Positions 33,583 through 42,713 of a DNA stretch of 64,000 nucleotides are shown here, piece by piece. The position numbers were made by a program, and so were the translations under genes. Within the stretch, counting starts at the first letter, position 1, and the number at the start of each line of letters is the position of its first letter. Under the pieces are notes generated by a model. The model did not search any database. It saw only the letters and a list, made by a program, of their open reading frames with translations, and was not told the DNA's origin. Origin of the DNA: Psychroflexus curvus (GTDB lineage: Bacteria; Bacteroidota; Bacteroidia; Flavobacteriales; Flavobacteriaceae). The DNA is taken from contig NZ_JAIQZF010000007.1 in the NCBI RefSeq assembly GCF_020164585.1, positions 1 to 64,000 of the forward strand, written 5' to 3'.

Positions 33583-34654
33583 CAACACACAAAGACAATG
33601 GCTAGAGGCGTTCAACCTGGATCATCCGCTGGTTATTGCGGGACCATGTAGCGCAGAAACAGAAGAACAGGTCGTGAAAATCGCCCATCAGCTTAAGGAT
33701 ACCGACACCAGCGTCATGCGGGCAGGCATCTGGAAACCAAGAACACGACCTGGGAACTTTGAAGGTGTAGGGGCCATTGGCTTGGAATGGTTAAAAACCG
33801 CCAAAAAAGAAACAGGAATGAAATTGGCGACCGAAGTTGCCAATAAAACTCATGTGGAAATGGCCCTTAAGGCTGATATAGATGTGCTTTGGATTGGAGC
33901 AAGAAGTACGGTGAGCCCGTTTATCGTTCAGGAAATCGCAGATGCTTTGAAAGGAACGGATAAAGTGGTTTTGGTCAAAAATCCTGTGAATCCAGATCTA
34001 GCCCTTTGGCTGGGAGCTGTAGAACGACTTCATGATGCCAATATCAAAAATTTGGGCGTGATTCACAGAGGCTTTTCGACTTACGAAAAAACCAAATACA
34101 GAAACAACCCCGAATGGCAAATCGCGATTGATCTGCAGTCTGAATTCCCGGATTTACCCATCATTTTAGATCCTTCGCACATCGCCGGCCGTCGGGATAT
34201 CATATTTGATATTTGCCAGACAGGACTGGATCTTAACTTTGACGGCATTATGGTCGAGACTCATTTCGACCCTGATAATGCCTGGAGTGATGCCAAACAA
34301 CAAATCACACCCAAGGCTTTAGACCAGATGACCATCGATTTGAAAATGAGAAAGGAGTTTACGGAGGCTACTGCTTTTCAAAACAAACTTCAGACCTTAA
34401 GAACTAAAATTGATGTGGTGGATCATCAACTGATCGATTTGCTAGGCAAGCGTATGAAAATCGCAGATGACATCGGAAAGCTTAAGAAGAAAAACAATGT
34501 TGCTATTCTTCAGGCTAAACGCTGGAATTTTATTCTGGATACGATGATAGAAGCTGGTGCTGAACATAATTTAAGTGAAGAATTTATCACTAAGATTCTT
34601 AAAGCCATCCACGAAGAATCCATAGGTCACCAGCATAAAATTATCAGTGAGTAA
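33572..34654 (+). CDS. Bifunctional DAHP synthase / chorismate mutase, 360 aa
   Basis: The N-terminal domain (about 1-260) is a KDO8P-like type I DAHP synthase, condensing phosphoenolpyruvate with erythrose 4-phosphate: VIAGPCSAETEEQV, RAGIWKPRTRPGNFEG and ILDPSHIAGRRD are its signatures. The C-terminal part (about 270-360) is an AroQ-type chorismate mutase (TLRTKIDVVDHQLIDLLGKR with KLKKKNNVAILQAKRW). The protein thus joins the first step of the shikimate pathway to the branch step to prephenate, and such fusions are allosterically controlled by prephenate. It is the last gene of the operon, closed by a terminator at 34662-34690. Confidence 0.93.
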   Translation: MEINNTQRQWLEAFNLDHPLVIAGPCSAETEEQVVKIAHQLKDTDTSVMRAGIWKPRTRPGNFEGVGAIGLEWLKTAKKETGMKLATEVANKTHVEMALKADIDVLWIGARSTVSPFIVQEIADALKGTDKVVLVKNPVNPDLALWLGAVERLHDANIKNLGVIHRGFSTYEKTKYRNNPEWQIAIDLQSEFPDLPIILDPSHIAGRRDIIFDICQTGLDLNFDGIMVETHFDPDNAWSDAKQQITPKALDQMTIDLKMRKEFTEATAFQNKLQTLRTKIDVVDHQLIDLLGKRMKIADDIGKLKKKNNVAILQAKRWNFILDTMIEAGAEHNLSEEFITKILKAIHEESIGHQHKIISE

Positions 34655-34661
34655 TCCACTA

Positions 34662-34690
34662 CCCCCGGTGGCTTTGCATCGGGGTTTTTG
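34662..34690 (+). terminator. Terminator of the aromatic amino acid operon
   Basis: CCCCGGTG (34663-34670) pairs with CATCGGGG (34677-34684), one G-U pair, around a 6-nt loop. A TTTTT run follows, just 7 bp after the last stop codon. Confidence 0.8.
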
Positions 34691-34733
34691 TTTATGGTAC
34701 GAAGATATCGGGGCTACGCCGTATGATGATGAC

Positions 34734-35220
34734 GGGGCTCTGCCCCTACCATGATGTCAGGGCTACGCCCTTTTGACTATCTATGAGCTCAGGGGCGTTA
34801 GCCCCTCCATCTTCGTAGATATTTTTTTTGTAGATTTATATTGTTAGATTCTGGGACGTTAACCCCGCGATCTTCGTAGATTTTGAATCGGGAATGATAT
34901 GCGTAATGCAGGCAAAGGAGCATTAGCCCCGCCATCTTCGTAGATGTGTTCAACGTGATACAGACAAAGGGGCGTTAGCCCCGCCATCTTTGTAGATTTT
35001 GAATCGGGAATGATATGCGTAATGAAGACAAAGGGGCGTTAGCCCCGTCATCTTCGTAGATTTTGAATCGGGAATGATATGCGTAATGCAGACAAAGGGG
35101 CGTTAGCCCCGACATCTTCGTAGATGTGTTCAACGGGATACAGATAAAGGGGCGTTAACCCCGCCATCTTCGTGAATGTATTTAGCGGGATTCAGATAAA
35201 GGGCAGAGCCCTGACATCTT
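34734..35220. repeat. Array of GGGGCGTTAGCCCC hairpin repeats
   Basis: Seven 29-bp units of the form GGGGCGTTAGCCCCGCCATC + TTCGTAGAT begin at 34792, 34853, 34917, 34969, 35033, 35097 and 35149, with a decayed eighth at 35201. Two shorter hairpins (GGGGCTCTGCCCC at 34734, GGGCTACGCCC at 34760) precede them. Period is 52 or 64 bp according to which of two spacers intervenes: a short one with TGTTCAACGGGATACAGA, or a long one with GAATCGGGAATGATATGCG. Every unit can form a GGGGC/GCCCC stem with a 4-nt loop. No coding frame spans it. Confidence 0.85.
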
Positions 35221-35422
35221 TTTATTTCAGTTAATGCTATAAGAGATTGTTGTTTTTGACATCAATTCAGGTATGTCTGAAAACCCAGGACGCCAACTTC
35301 AGTATAACTATCAGCACTTAAGCTCACTATCTGAAAACTTAAAATTTTGCAGTCATAAAATCGGAATAAATCCACATTTAACATCTGTTTTTTGCTAATT
35401 TTATAGTCCAAAATTCTGCTCC
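35221..35422. other. dnaE upstream region
   Basis: Two hundred AT-rich bases between the hairpin array and dnaE. Two imperfect -7 elements are present (an AAATTTTG ending near 35350, and TAATTTTA near 35396-35403). No ORF or structured element was recognised. Confidence 0.4.
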
Positions 35423-38400
35423 ATGTACCTCATTTTTGATACTGAAACCACCGGCTTACCTAAGCGCTGGAATGCTCCTGTAACTGACACTGACAACTGG
35501 CCAAGGGCGATACAAATTGCCTGGCAAGTCCACGATCAGTGGGGAAACCTAGTGGAAGCCAAGGATTATCTCGTGCGGCCGGACGGCTTTGATATCCCTT
35601 ATGATGCTGAGCGGATTCATGGGATTTCCACAGCTCTGGCTCAGGAAAAGGGAGAGTCGCTGGACTTTGTTTTGGGAGAGTTTAATGAGGCTTTACTCAA
35701 GTCCAAATTTGCGGTAGGACAGAACCTTGGTTTTGATGTCAATGTGATGGGGGCCGAGTTTCATAGAGCGATGTTCGAGACACCTATGCACAGCATGCCG
35801 GTTTTGGATACCTGTACCGAAAAAACGGCAGCCTTATGCAAAATCCCGGGGGGTCGTGGAGGAAAATTTAAACTGCCGACACTCACAGAATTACACGAAC
35901 ATTTGTTTGGAGAGGCTTTTGGCGAAGCGCACAACGCTACTGCTGATGTGGAAGCCACGACCCGTTGTTTTTTGGAGCTGATTCGCATTGGAAATTACAC
36001 CGAAAAAGAGCTTCAGGCGCAACCCGGCTATCTGCTGGAATTCAAAGCTAAACATCCTCAGCCTATCGATAAGGTGGGGCTTAACCACATCAACCTTAAA
36101 AAAGCCTCAGCAAAACTCAAGCAAAAACAGGAGGCTAAATCCGATGAACAAAAACCGTCCAAAGCTGAGCTTGATGAGAATTTAGAGCAGCTGCAGGAGT
36201 CGAGTTTTGTGCATTTGCATAACCATACCCAGTTTTCGGTATTGCAGTCAACCACGGCAGTTCCAGATTTGGTGGCTGCTGCGGCTAAGCACAACATGCC
36301 AGCGGTGGCCATCACCGATCATGCCAATATGATGGGAGCGTTCCACTTTGTGAATGCGGTCAAAAAACACAATGCGTCGGTGGCTTCTGAAGATGTTGAC
36401 ACTTCCTCTCAGCCTATCAAACCGATTATTGGTTGCGAGTTTTTTGTGTGTGAAGATCACCTGGACAAGTCCCACAAAGACAATGGATACCAAATGGTGA
36501 TTTTAGCAAAAAGCAAAAAAGGCTATCACAATTTGGCGAAGATGTCTTCCATCGGATTTACCAAAGGCTTTTACTACTTGCCGCGAATCGATAAAAAAGT
36601 GATTGAAGCCTACAAGGAAGACCTGATTGTGCTTTCCGGAAGTCTCTACGGTGAAATCGCCAGCAAAATTTTGAATCTAGGTGAAAATCAGGCGGAAGAA
36701 GCGATGCTGTGGTGGAAAGAAACCTTCGGAGATGATTTCTATGTAGAACTTATGCGCCACCAGCAGGAAGATGAAGACCGTGCCAATGAAGCCTTGATTC
36801 GTCTGGCTCAAAAGCATGAGGTGAATCTGGTGGCGACCAATAATACGTACTACGCCGAACAAAAAGATGCCAATGCCCACGATATTTTACTCTGTGTAAA
36901 AGACGGTGAGAAGCAGGCGACACCCATTGGCCGAGGCCGAGGCTACCGGTATGGTCTGCCCAACGACCAGTATTACTTCAAATCGGCTGAAGAGATGAAA
37001 TCCCTCTTTAAAGATTTGCCTGAAGCGATTTCCAATACCGAAAAAATTGCTGAAAAAGTCGAAGCTTATGAACTGGCTAGAGAAGTGTTATTACCAGCTT
37101 TTGAGATTCCTGAGCAATTTCTGGATGCCCAGGACAAGCAAGATGGAGGGAAGCGAGGAGAAAACGCCTATTTGAAGCATATTACGTTTGAAGGGGCTAA
37201 AGAACGCTACGGCGATTTCAGCGATGAGATCAAGGAGCGTCTGGAATTTGAATTGTCGGTAATTGCCAACACGGGATATCCCGGTTATTTCCTGATTGTG
37301 GAAGATTTCATCCGGGAAGCCCGAAAAATGGGCGTTTCGGTGGGGCCGGGCCGAGGTTCTGCTGCGGGTAGTGCCGTGGCCTACTGCCTAAAAATTACCA
37401 ATATCGACCCGATTAAATACGATTTGCTTTTTGAGCGTTTCCTGAATCCGGAACGGGTGAGTATGCCCGATATAGATATCGATTTTGACGATGAAGGCCG
37501 AAGTAAAGTCATGGATTATGTCATCGATAAATACGGTGAAAATCAGGTGGCTCAAATTATCACTTACGGTACCATGGCGGCCAAGTCTGCGATTCGAGAT
37601 ACGGCCAGAGTTTTAGATTTGCCGCTTTACGAAGCCGACCGCATTGCAAAGCTGATCCCGGACATGTCCAAGCTGGGCAAGATTTTCAGCATGGACGAAA
37701 AAGAAATTCGGAAGAAATTCAGAGCTGAAGAAATCGATAAGGTTTTGGAACTGGTCAGCCTTTCAGAACAAGATTCACCGGAGGCAGAAACGGTTAACCA
37801 GGCCAGAATTTTGGAAGGTTCGGTGAGGAATACCGGTATACATGCCTGTGGGGTGATTATTACACCCGACGACATTACCAAGTTTGTTCCTGTTTCGGTG
37901 GCCAAAGATTCCAATTTATATGTCACTCAGTTTGACAACTCGGTGGTGGAAGATGCAGGTCTGCTGAAAATGGACTTTTTAGGTTTAAAGACACTGACTT
38001 TAATTAAAGACACTGTCGATATCGTAAAAGCACGTCACGGACTTGAGCTGGATCCTGATGCCTTTCCGCTGGATGATGAAAAGACCTACGAACTTTTTCA
38101 GCGTGGAGAAACGGTCGGGATTTTCCAATACGAATCTCCGGGCATGCAGAAGCACATGAAGGATTTGAAGCCTACGGTGTTTGAAGATTTGATTGCCATG
38201 AACGCCTTGTACAGACCAGGACCGATGGAGTATATCCCGAGTTTCATTAAGCGTAAGCACGGGGACGAGGAGATTTCTTACGATTTGCCGGAAATGAAGG
38301 AGTATCTAGAGGAAACCTACGGAATTACAGTTTACCAGGAGCAGGTGATGTTGTTGTCTCAAAAGCTGGCGAGTTTCACCAAAGGTGAAGCGGATATTTT

Positions 38401-39787
38401 GCGTAAAGCTATGGGTAAAAAGCTGAAAGATGTCCTGGCCAAACTCAAACCTAAATTCATCAACCAGGCCAAAGACAATGGTCACGATGAAGAGAAGCTT
38501 GAAAAAATATGGAAGGACTGGGAAGCCTTTGCCAGTTATGCGTTCAACAAATCGCACTCCACCTGTTACGCCTTTATAGCTTATCAAACAGCATATTTAA
38601 AAGCACATTACCCCGCCGAATACATGGCGGCGGTACTTTCCAATAACATGAGTGACATCAAAAAAGTCACCTTCTTTATGGAAGAATGCAAACGTATGGA
38701 CTTACCCGTTTTGGGACCAGATGTGAATGAATCTTACTATAAGTTCTCTGTGAATAAAGACAATGCCGTTCGTTTTGGAATGGGAGCCATCAAAGGTGTA
38801 GGCGGAGGAGCCGTCAATACAATCGTGGAACACAGAAAAAAGGACGGGCATTATTTATCGATTTTCGATTTGGCCAAGCGCATCGATTTACGAGCTGCCA
38901 ATAAAAAAGCTTTCGAAAGTCTGGCTTATGCCGGGGCGTTTGATAGTTTAGGCGAAGTGCATCGGGCTCAGTATTTCCAGGTGACAGAAGGGGAACTGAC
39001 GTTTTTGGAAAAAGTCATCAAATATGCAGCGAGGTACCAGGAAAATAAAAACTCCGCTCAGGTGAGTTTGTTTGGGGAATCCAGCGATGTTCAAATCCCG
39101 GAGCCCGAAGTGCCGCCCTGCGAGCCCTGGCATACCATGCGAACTTTAAAGGCCGAAAAAGAAGTGGTTGGCCTGTTTTTATCGGGACATCCTTTAGATG
39201 ATTTTGAATTGGAAATCAATTCGTTTTGCAATTCCAATCTAAGACAAATGGCTCATATTGAAGAGCATTTGAATAAGGAAATCAGCCTTGCAGGCGTGGT
39301 CACCGATGTGAATCACAGAGTCACCAAAACGGGGAAAGGCTATGCTACGTTTGTGCTTGAGGATTATAATGAAAGCCATGAATTTTGGATTTTTAGCGAA
39401 GAGTATCTGAAGTACAGGCACTTTTTAATTCAGGATAACTTCGTGCATGTGAAGCTGAAAGCCACCCAGTTTATCGATAGGAAAACGGGTGAGCCCGGAC
39501 GAACGCGTATTGGGTTTTTAGGCTTTAAACAACTGCAGGATGTGCTGAAAGAAAATGCTAAAAAGTTGACAATTCAAATGAATGTAGCCGACCTTACCGA
39601 GTCCCAGGTTCTGGCGATGCAGGATTTATTCTCCAACTATACCGGTGATCACATTTTGAATTTTGTGGTGTATGAAATGAAAAATAAAATAAAAATCCAC
39701 ATGCCCAGCAAGTCTAAGAAAGTCCAGATTTGTTCTGAATTAATTTCAGAATTGAATCAGAACAACATCAGTTTTAAGTTGAATTGA
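35423..39787 (+). CDS. dnaE: DNA polymerase III alpha subunit with fused proofreading exonuclease, 1454 aa
   Basis: This is the replicative polymerase. It opens with a DEDD-type 3'-5' exonuclease (about 1-190): FDTETTG gives Asp6 and Glu8, and AHNATADVEATTRCF supplies later acidic and His positions. A charged linker (about 225-255) leads to the PHP domain with metal ligands HLHNH (His264, 266, 268) and AITDHANMMGA. The polymerase core has GPGRGSAAGS and the catalytic PDIDIDFDDEGR (Asp683, 685, 687). The C-terminal part includes helix-hairpin-helix, OB-fold (LAGVVTDVNHRVTKTGKGYA) and tail regions. The exonuclease fusion matches the long Bacteroidota DnaE form, in place of a separate epsilon subunit. 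Confidence 0.95.
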   Translation: MYLIFDTETTGLPKRWNAPVTDTDNWPRAIQIAWQVHDQWGNLVEAKDYLVRPDGFDIPYDAERIHGISTALAQEKGESLDFVLGEFNEALLKSKFAVGQNLGFDVNVMGAEFHRAMFETPMHSMPVLDTCTEKTAALCKIPGGRGGKFKLPTLTELHEHLFGEAFGEAHNATADVEATTRCFLELIRIGNYTEKELQAQPGYLLEFKAKHPQPIDKVGLNHINLKKASAKLKQKQEAKSDEQKPSKAELDENLEQLQESSFVHLHNHTQFSVLQSTTAVPDLVAAAAKHNMPAVAITDHANMMGAFHFVNAVKKHNASVASEDVDTSSQPIKPIIGCEFFVCEDHLDKSHKDNGYQMVILAKSKKGYHNLAKMSSIGFTKGFYYLPRIDKKVIEAYKEDLIVLSGSLYGEIASKILNLGENQAEEAMLWWKETFGDDFYVELMRHQQEDEDRANEALIRLAQKHEVNLVATNNTYYAEQKDANAHDILLCVKDGEKQATPIGRGRGYRYGLPNDQYYFKSAEEMKSLFKDLPEAISNTEKIAEKVEAYELAREVLLPAFEIPEQFLDAQDKQDGGKRGENAYLKHITFEGAKERYGDFSDEIKERLEFELSVIANTGYPGYFLIVEDFIREARKMGVSVGPGRGSAAGSAVAYCLKITNIDPIKYDLLFERFLNPERVSMPDIDIDFDDEGRSKVMDYVIDKYGENQVAQIITYGTMAAKSAIRDTARVLDLPLYEADRIAKLIPDMSKLGKIFSMDEKEIRKKFRAEEIDKVLELVSLSEQDSPEAETVNQARILEGSVRNTGIHACGVIITPDDITKFVPVSVAKDSNLYVTQFDNSVVEDAGLLKMDFLGLKTLTLIKDTVDIVKARHGLELDPDAFPLDDEKTYELFQRGETVGIFQYESPGMQKHMKDLKPTVFEDLIAMNALYRPGPMEYIPSFIKRKHGDEEISYDLPEMKEYLEETYGITVYQEQVMLLSQKLASFTKGEADILRKAMGKKLKDVLAKLKPKFINQAKDNGHDEEKLEKIWKDWEAFASYAFNKSHSTCYAFIAYQTAYLKAHYPAEYMAAVLSNNMSDIKKVTFFMEECKRMDLPVLGPDVNESYYKFSVNKDNAVRFGMGAIKGVGGGAVNTIVEHRKKDGHYLSIFDLAKRIDLRAANKKAFESLAYAGAFDSLGEVHRAQYFQVTEGELTFLEKVIKYAARYQENKNSAQVSLFGESSDVQIPEPEVPPCEPWHTMRTLKAEKEVVGLFLSGHPLDDFELEINSFCNSNLRQMAHIEEHLNKEISLAGVVTDVNHRVTKTGKGYATFVLEDYNESHEFWIFSEEYLKYRHFLIQDNFVHVKLKATQFIDRKTGEPGRTRIGFLGFKQLQDVLKENAKKLTIQMNVADLTESQVLAMQDLFSNYTGDHILNFVVYEMKNKIKIHMPSKSKKVQICSELISELNQNNISFKLN

Positions 39788-39804
39788 TTTTTCAAGACTA
39801 AGGC

Positions 39805-39935
39805 GAAGACTAAGACAAAAAGTGAAAAGGCGGTGTGGTGATGTGTTGAAAGGACGTTTGTCTTCGGTCTACAGTCGACTGTCCACAGAAAAATAAGTCT
39901 TTGCTTTCGTCAAAGTTCACGTCATTATAGCCAGC
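39805..39935. repeat. Inverted copy of the 2.2-kb intergenic repeat
   Basis: On the minus strand this reads as a close relative of 2139-2275. Shared blocks include GACTAAGACAAAAAGTGAAA, GGCGGTGTGGTGATGTGTTG, CTACAGTCGACTGTCCACAG and AAAAATAAGTCTTTG (plus-strand forms here). It lies between the convergent dnaE and lpxB ends, so it could also act as a bidirectional transcript end, though no classical terminator is obvious. Confidence 0.75.
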
Positions 39936-40018
39936 TGCGAAAAGCCTCACCCAGATTTATTTCATAAATCCGACCTCTCCAAAGGAAAGGTAAGGTAAAA
40001 TAAAATACTCAAGAATGT

Positions 40019-41131
40019 TTACTTGAAACTATTCACAATCAATTCGGCGGTACGGCGACTCGCTCCTGCTCCACCGAGTTTAGTTTTCAGGTCTTTATAG
40101 TCTGACAATAACCTTTCTCTTTGGTCCGGATTCAGAATTTTATCCAGTTCCAGTTTTAGGTGTTTGGAATTAAATTCATTTTGAATCAGTTCCTTCACCA
40201 CTTCCCTATCCATTATCAGATTCACCAGGGAGATATAATCCAGCTTCACGATTTGCTTAGCGATCAGATAAGAAATCACATTACCTTTGTAGCAGACCAC
40301 TTCCGGCACCTCAAACAGGGCTGTTTCCAGAGTAGCTGTACCCGAGGTCACCAGAGCCGCATGAGATTTACTCAGCAGATTATAGGTGTCATTTTGGATT
40401 AATTTGACTTTAGAATCTGATACAATTGACTTATAAAATTCTTCATCCTGACTTGGTGCCCCAGCAATCACAAATTGATAGGTCGGGTAATGGCGAACTA
40501 CTGAAAGCATCACCGAAAGCATCACGGATATTTCCTGTTTTCGACTTCCCGGCAACAAGGCAATAATAGGTTTATCCTCCAGCTGATGCTTGTGTTTAAA
40601 CTCTTTAAAACTGATTTCTTTTCGCTTTTCGATCTGATCCAGCAACGGATGACCTACAAAATGAACTTTAAAATCGTGCTTGGTTTCATAAAACTCCTTT
40701 TCAAAAGGGAGAATCACATACATGTGGTCCACGTCCCTTTTGATGTCTTTAATTCTGTTTTCTTTCCAGGCCCATATTTGTGGTGAAACATAATAATGCG
40801 TGGCAATGCCCTGTGCTTTTGCCCATTTGGCAATCCTCATATTAAACCCGGGATAATCCACAAAAATGATCGCATCTGGCTGAAACTGACCTATATCTTC
40901 TTTACAGAGTTTGATGTTGTTCAAGATAGTCTTCAGATTGGTAATCACTTCCCAAAACCCCATAAAGGCAAGTTCTCTGTAGTGTTTTACCAGCGTTCCG
41001 CCAAGGCTTTCCATGAGGTCACCCCCCCAGAATCTAAAGTCTGCAGAAGCATCTTTTTCCAGCAGAGCCTGCATCAGGTTGGAAGCGTGAAGATCTCCGG
41101 AAGCTTCTCCGGCAATGATATAATATTTCAT
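40019..41131 (-). CDS. lpxB: Lipid-A-disaccharide synthase, 370 aa
   Basis: A GT19-family glycosyltransferase that joins UDP-2,3-diacylglucosamine and lipid X to form the lipid A disaccharide at the inner face of the cytoplasmic membrane. Signatures: GEASGDLHASNL at the N terminus, RFWGGDLMESLGG, FVDYPGFNMRIAKWAK, YYVSPQIWAWKENR and LLPGSRKQEI. A TTG codon one position earlier is the first frame opening, but the ATG at 41131 gives the standard start. It is transcribed alone, divergently from yicC. No surE neighbour is present. Confidence 0.95.
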   Translation of the reverse strand: MKYYIIAGEASGDLHASNLMQALLEKDASADFRFWGGDLMESLGGTLVKHYRELAFMGFWEVITNLKTILNNIKLCKEDIGQFQPDAIIFVDYPGFNMRIAKWAKAQGIATHYYVSPQIWAWKENRIKDIKRDVDHMYVILPFEKEFYETKHDFKVHFVGHPLLDQIEKRKEISFKEFKHKHQLEDKPIIALLPGSRKQEISVMLSVMLSVVRHYPTYQFVIAGAPSQDEEFYKSIVSDSKVKLIQNDTYNLLSKSHAALVTSGTATLETALFEVPEVVCYKGNVISYLIAKQIVKLDYISLVNLIMDREVVKELIQNEFNSKHLKLELDKILNPDQRERLLSDYKDLKTKLGGAGASRRTAELIVNSFK

Positions 41132-41210
41132 CAAATTAATTTACCGCTATCGATTCACGAAATTACGATAAATAAAAGATTAGACCTTAAGCTTAACTGC
41201 AAGTTCATTC

Positions 41211-41239
41211 TTGAGTTCCTGTTGGATTTGCTACATTTG
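41211..41239 (+). promoter_or_regulatory. Bacteroidota-type promoter of yicC-gmk-nadD
   Basis: TTG (41211-41213) and TACATTTG (41232-41239) are spaced by 18 nt, a full consensus match 26 bp before the yicC ATG. Confidence 0.65.
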
Positions 41240-41265
41240 CCTAATCTTTTTAAGACAACGCATTT

Positions 41266-42132
41266 ATGATTCAATCCATGACCGGTTATGGCAAAAGCAA
41301 GCTAGAAGTAGCAGGCAAAACCTTTACCGCAGAGATAAAATCTCTCAACAGTAAAAACTTAGACGCCAATGTAAGAATTCCTTCAGAATTTAGAGAACTG
41401 GAACTTCCCATAAGAAACAAGCTGTCGCAAAGCCTTAACCGAGGTAAAGTAGACCTTTCCCTACAGGTTGAAAAGCATGCGGAAGAGAGTTCTTCAAAAA
41501 TCAATACTAAAGTGGTTGAGAATTATCTAAAACAACTTCAGCAGTTTCCATCTTCAACAAAAGGAGATGACAACCGCTTACTTCAGATTGCCATGTCGAT
41601 GCCTAACGCGCTGAGTTCTGAAAAAGATGAACTCGAAAAAGAAGATTCAGAGGCGGTATATAAAGTTTTAGATTTGGCTTTGGAGCAAATCAATACCTTC
41701 AGAACTGACGAAGGAAAAGTCCTGAAGGAAGATTTTGAACTCCGCATTCAAAACCTAACCGATTTACTTTCAGAAGTAAAATCCATAGATCCTGAGCGGA
41801 TTGAACACGTGAAGACGAGATTGAGAAAAGGCATTGAGGATTTAAAAGAAAAAATAGATGAAAATCGATTTGAACAGGAATTGATTTATTACATCGAAAA
41901 ATACGATATCACCGAAGAGAAAACGAGACTGGACAACCACCTGTCTTATTTTATCAAAGCACTTAACTCTCCGGATTCCAACGGAAAAAAACTCAATTTT
42001 ATCTGCCAGGAAATCGGCAGAGAAATCAATACCATTGGAAGCAAATCGAATTTTGCCGCTATGCAGAAAGCAGTAGTGCAAATGAAAGACGAGCTGGAGA
42101 AAATAAAAGAACAACTGCTTAACGTCCTTTAA
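41266..42132 (+). CDS. YicC-family protein (putative endoribonuclease), 288 aa
   Basis: The family opening MIQSMTGYGK is exact, with the YicC-like N-terminal domain (about 1-155) and the DUF1732-type C-terminal domain. The latter contains the conserved HLSYF segment and GKKLNFICQEIGREINTIGSKS near residues 240-275. Members of the YicC/YloC family have been described as RNA-cleaving enzymes. It is 2 bp upstream of gmk, a pairing seen in many bacteria. The promoter at 41211-41239 should serve yicC, gmk and nadD together. Confidence 0.9.
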   Translation: MIQSMTGYGKSKLEVAGKTFTAEIKSLNSKNLDANVRIPSEFRELELPIRNKLSQSLNRGKVDLSLQVEKHAEESSSKINTKVVENYLKQLQQFPSSTKGDDNRLLQIAMSMPNALSSEKDELEKEDSEAVYKVLDLALEQINTFRTDEGKVLKEDFELRIQNLTDLLSEVKSIDPERIEHVKTRLRKGIEDLKEKIDENRFEQELIYYIEKYDITEEKTRLDNHLSYFIKALNSPDSNGKKLNFICQEIGREINTIGSKSNFAAMQKAVVQMKDELEKIKEQLLNVL

Positions 42133-42134
42133 GT

Positions 42135-42713
42135 ATGACCGACAAAAAACAAGGTAAACTCATTGTGTTTTCTGCACCATCCGGTTCTGGAAAAACAACG
42201 ATTGTAAGATATCTTTTAGCACAAAAAGATTTGGACCTGGAATTTTCTATTTCAGCAACATCCAGAGCGCCGAGAGAAAATGAAGTAGATGGTGAAGATT
42301 ATTATTTTATGGATTTGAAAGAATTCAAATCTCACATCAAAAACGATGATTTCCTGGAATGGGAAGAAGTGTACAGAGATAATTTCTACGGCACTTTAAA
42401 TTCTGAAGTAGAACGCATCTGGGCGATGGGAAAACATGTGGTTTTCGATATTGATGTGGTTGGCGGTCTGGACATCAAGCGCATTTATCCAGAGCAAACC
42501 CTTGCCGTATTTGTAGAACCACCCAGTATTGAAGAACTCAAAATAAGGCTCAAAAAACGCAAAACCGAATCTGAAGACCGCATTGCCACAAGAGTTGCTA
42601 AAGCTTCTATTGAAATGGCTACAGCTCCACAATTTGATCATATTATCGTGAACGAAGATTTGGACACAGCCTTAGGTGAAGCCTATGAATTGGTTAAAGA
42701 CTTTATCAAATGA
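42135..42713 (+). CDS. gmk: Guanylate kinase, 192 aa
   Basis: It phosphorylates GMP to GDP. The P-loop is SAPSGSGKTT (about residues 14-23). The GMP-binding region carries SATSRAPRENEVDGEDYYF, and the lid includes RLKKRKTESEDRIATRV. The C-terminal FDHIIVNEDLD segment is typical. Length is normal. It starts 2 bp after yicC and ends with a 4-bp ATGA overlap with nadD, so the three genes form one transcriptional unit. Confidence 0.96.
   Translation: MTDKKQGKLIVFSAPSGSGKTTIVRYLLAQKDLDLEFSISATSRAPRENEVDGEDYYFMDLKEFKSHIKNDDFLEWEEVYRDNFYGTLNSEVERIWAMGKHVVFDIDVVGGLDIKRIYPEQTLAVFVEPPSIEELKIRLKKRKTESEDRIATRVAKASIEMATAPQFDHIIVNEDLDTALGEAYELVKDFIK

Noticed and set aside
34792-35177. CRISPR array
   Set aside because: The 29-bp repeats and 23- or 35-bp gaps superficially resemble one, but the gaps are just two recurring sequences rather than unique spacers, the repeats are themselves hairpins, and no cas gene is nearby.
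40796-41269. 157-residue frame opposite lpxB
   Set aside because: LpxB signatures are intact on the minus strand, and the antisense frame runs through the lpxB-yicC promoter region.
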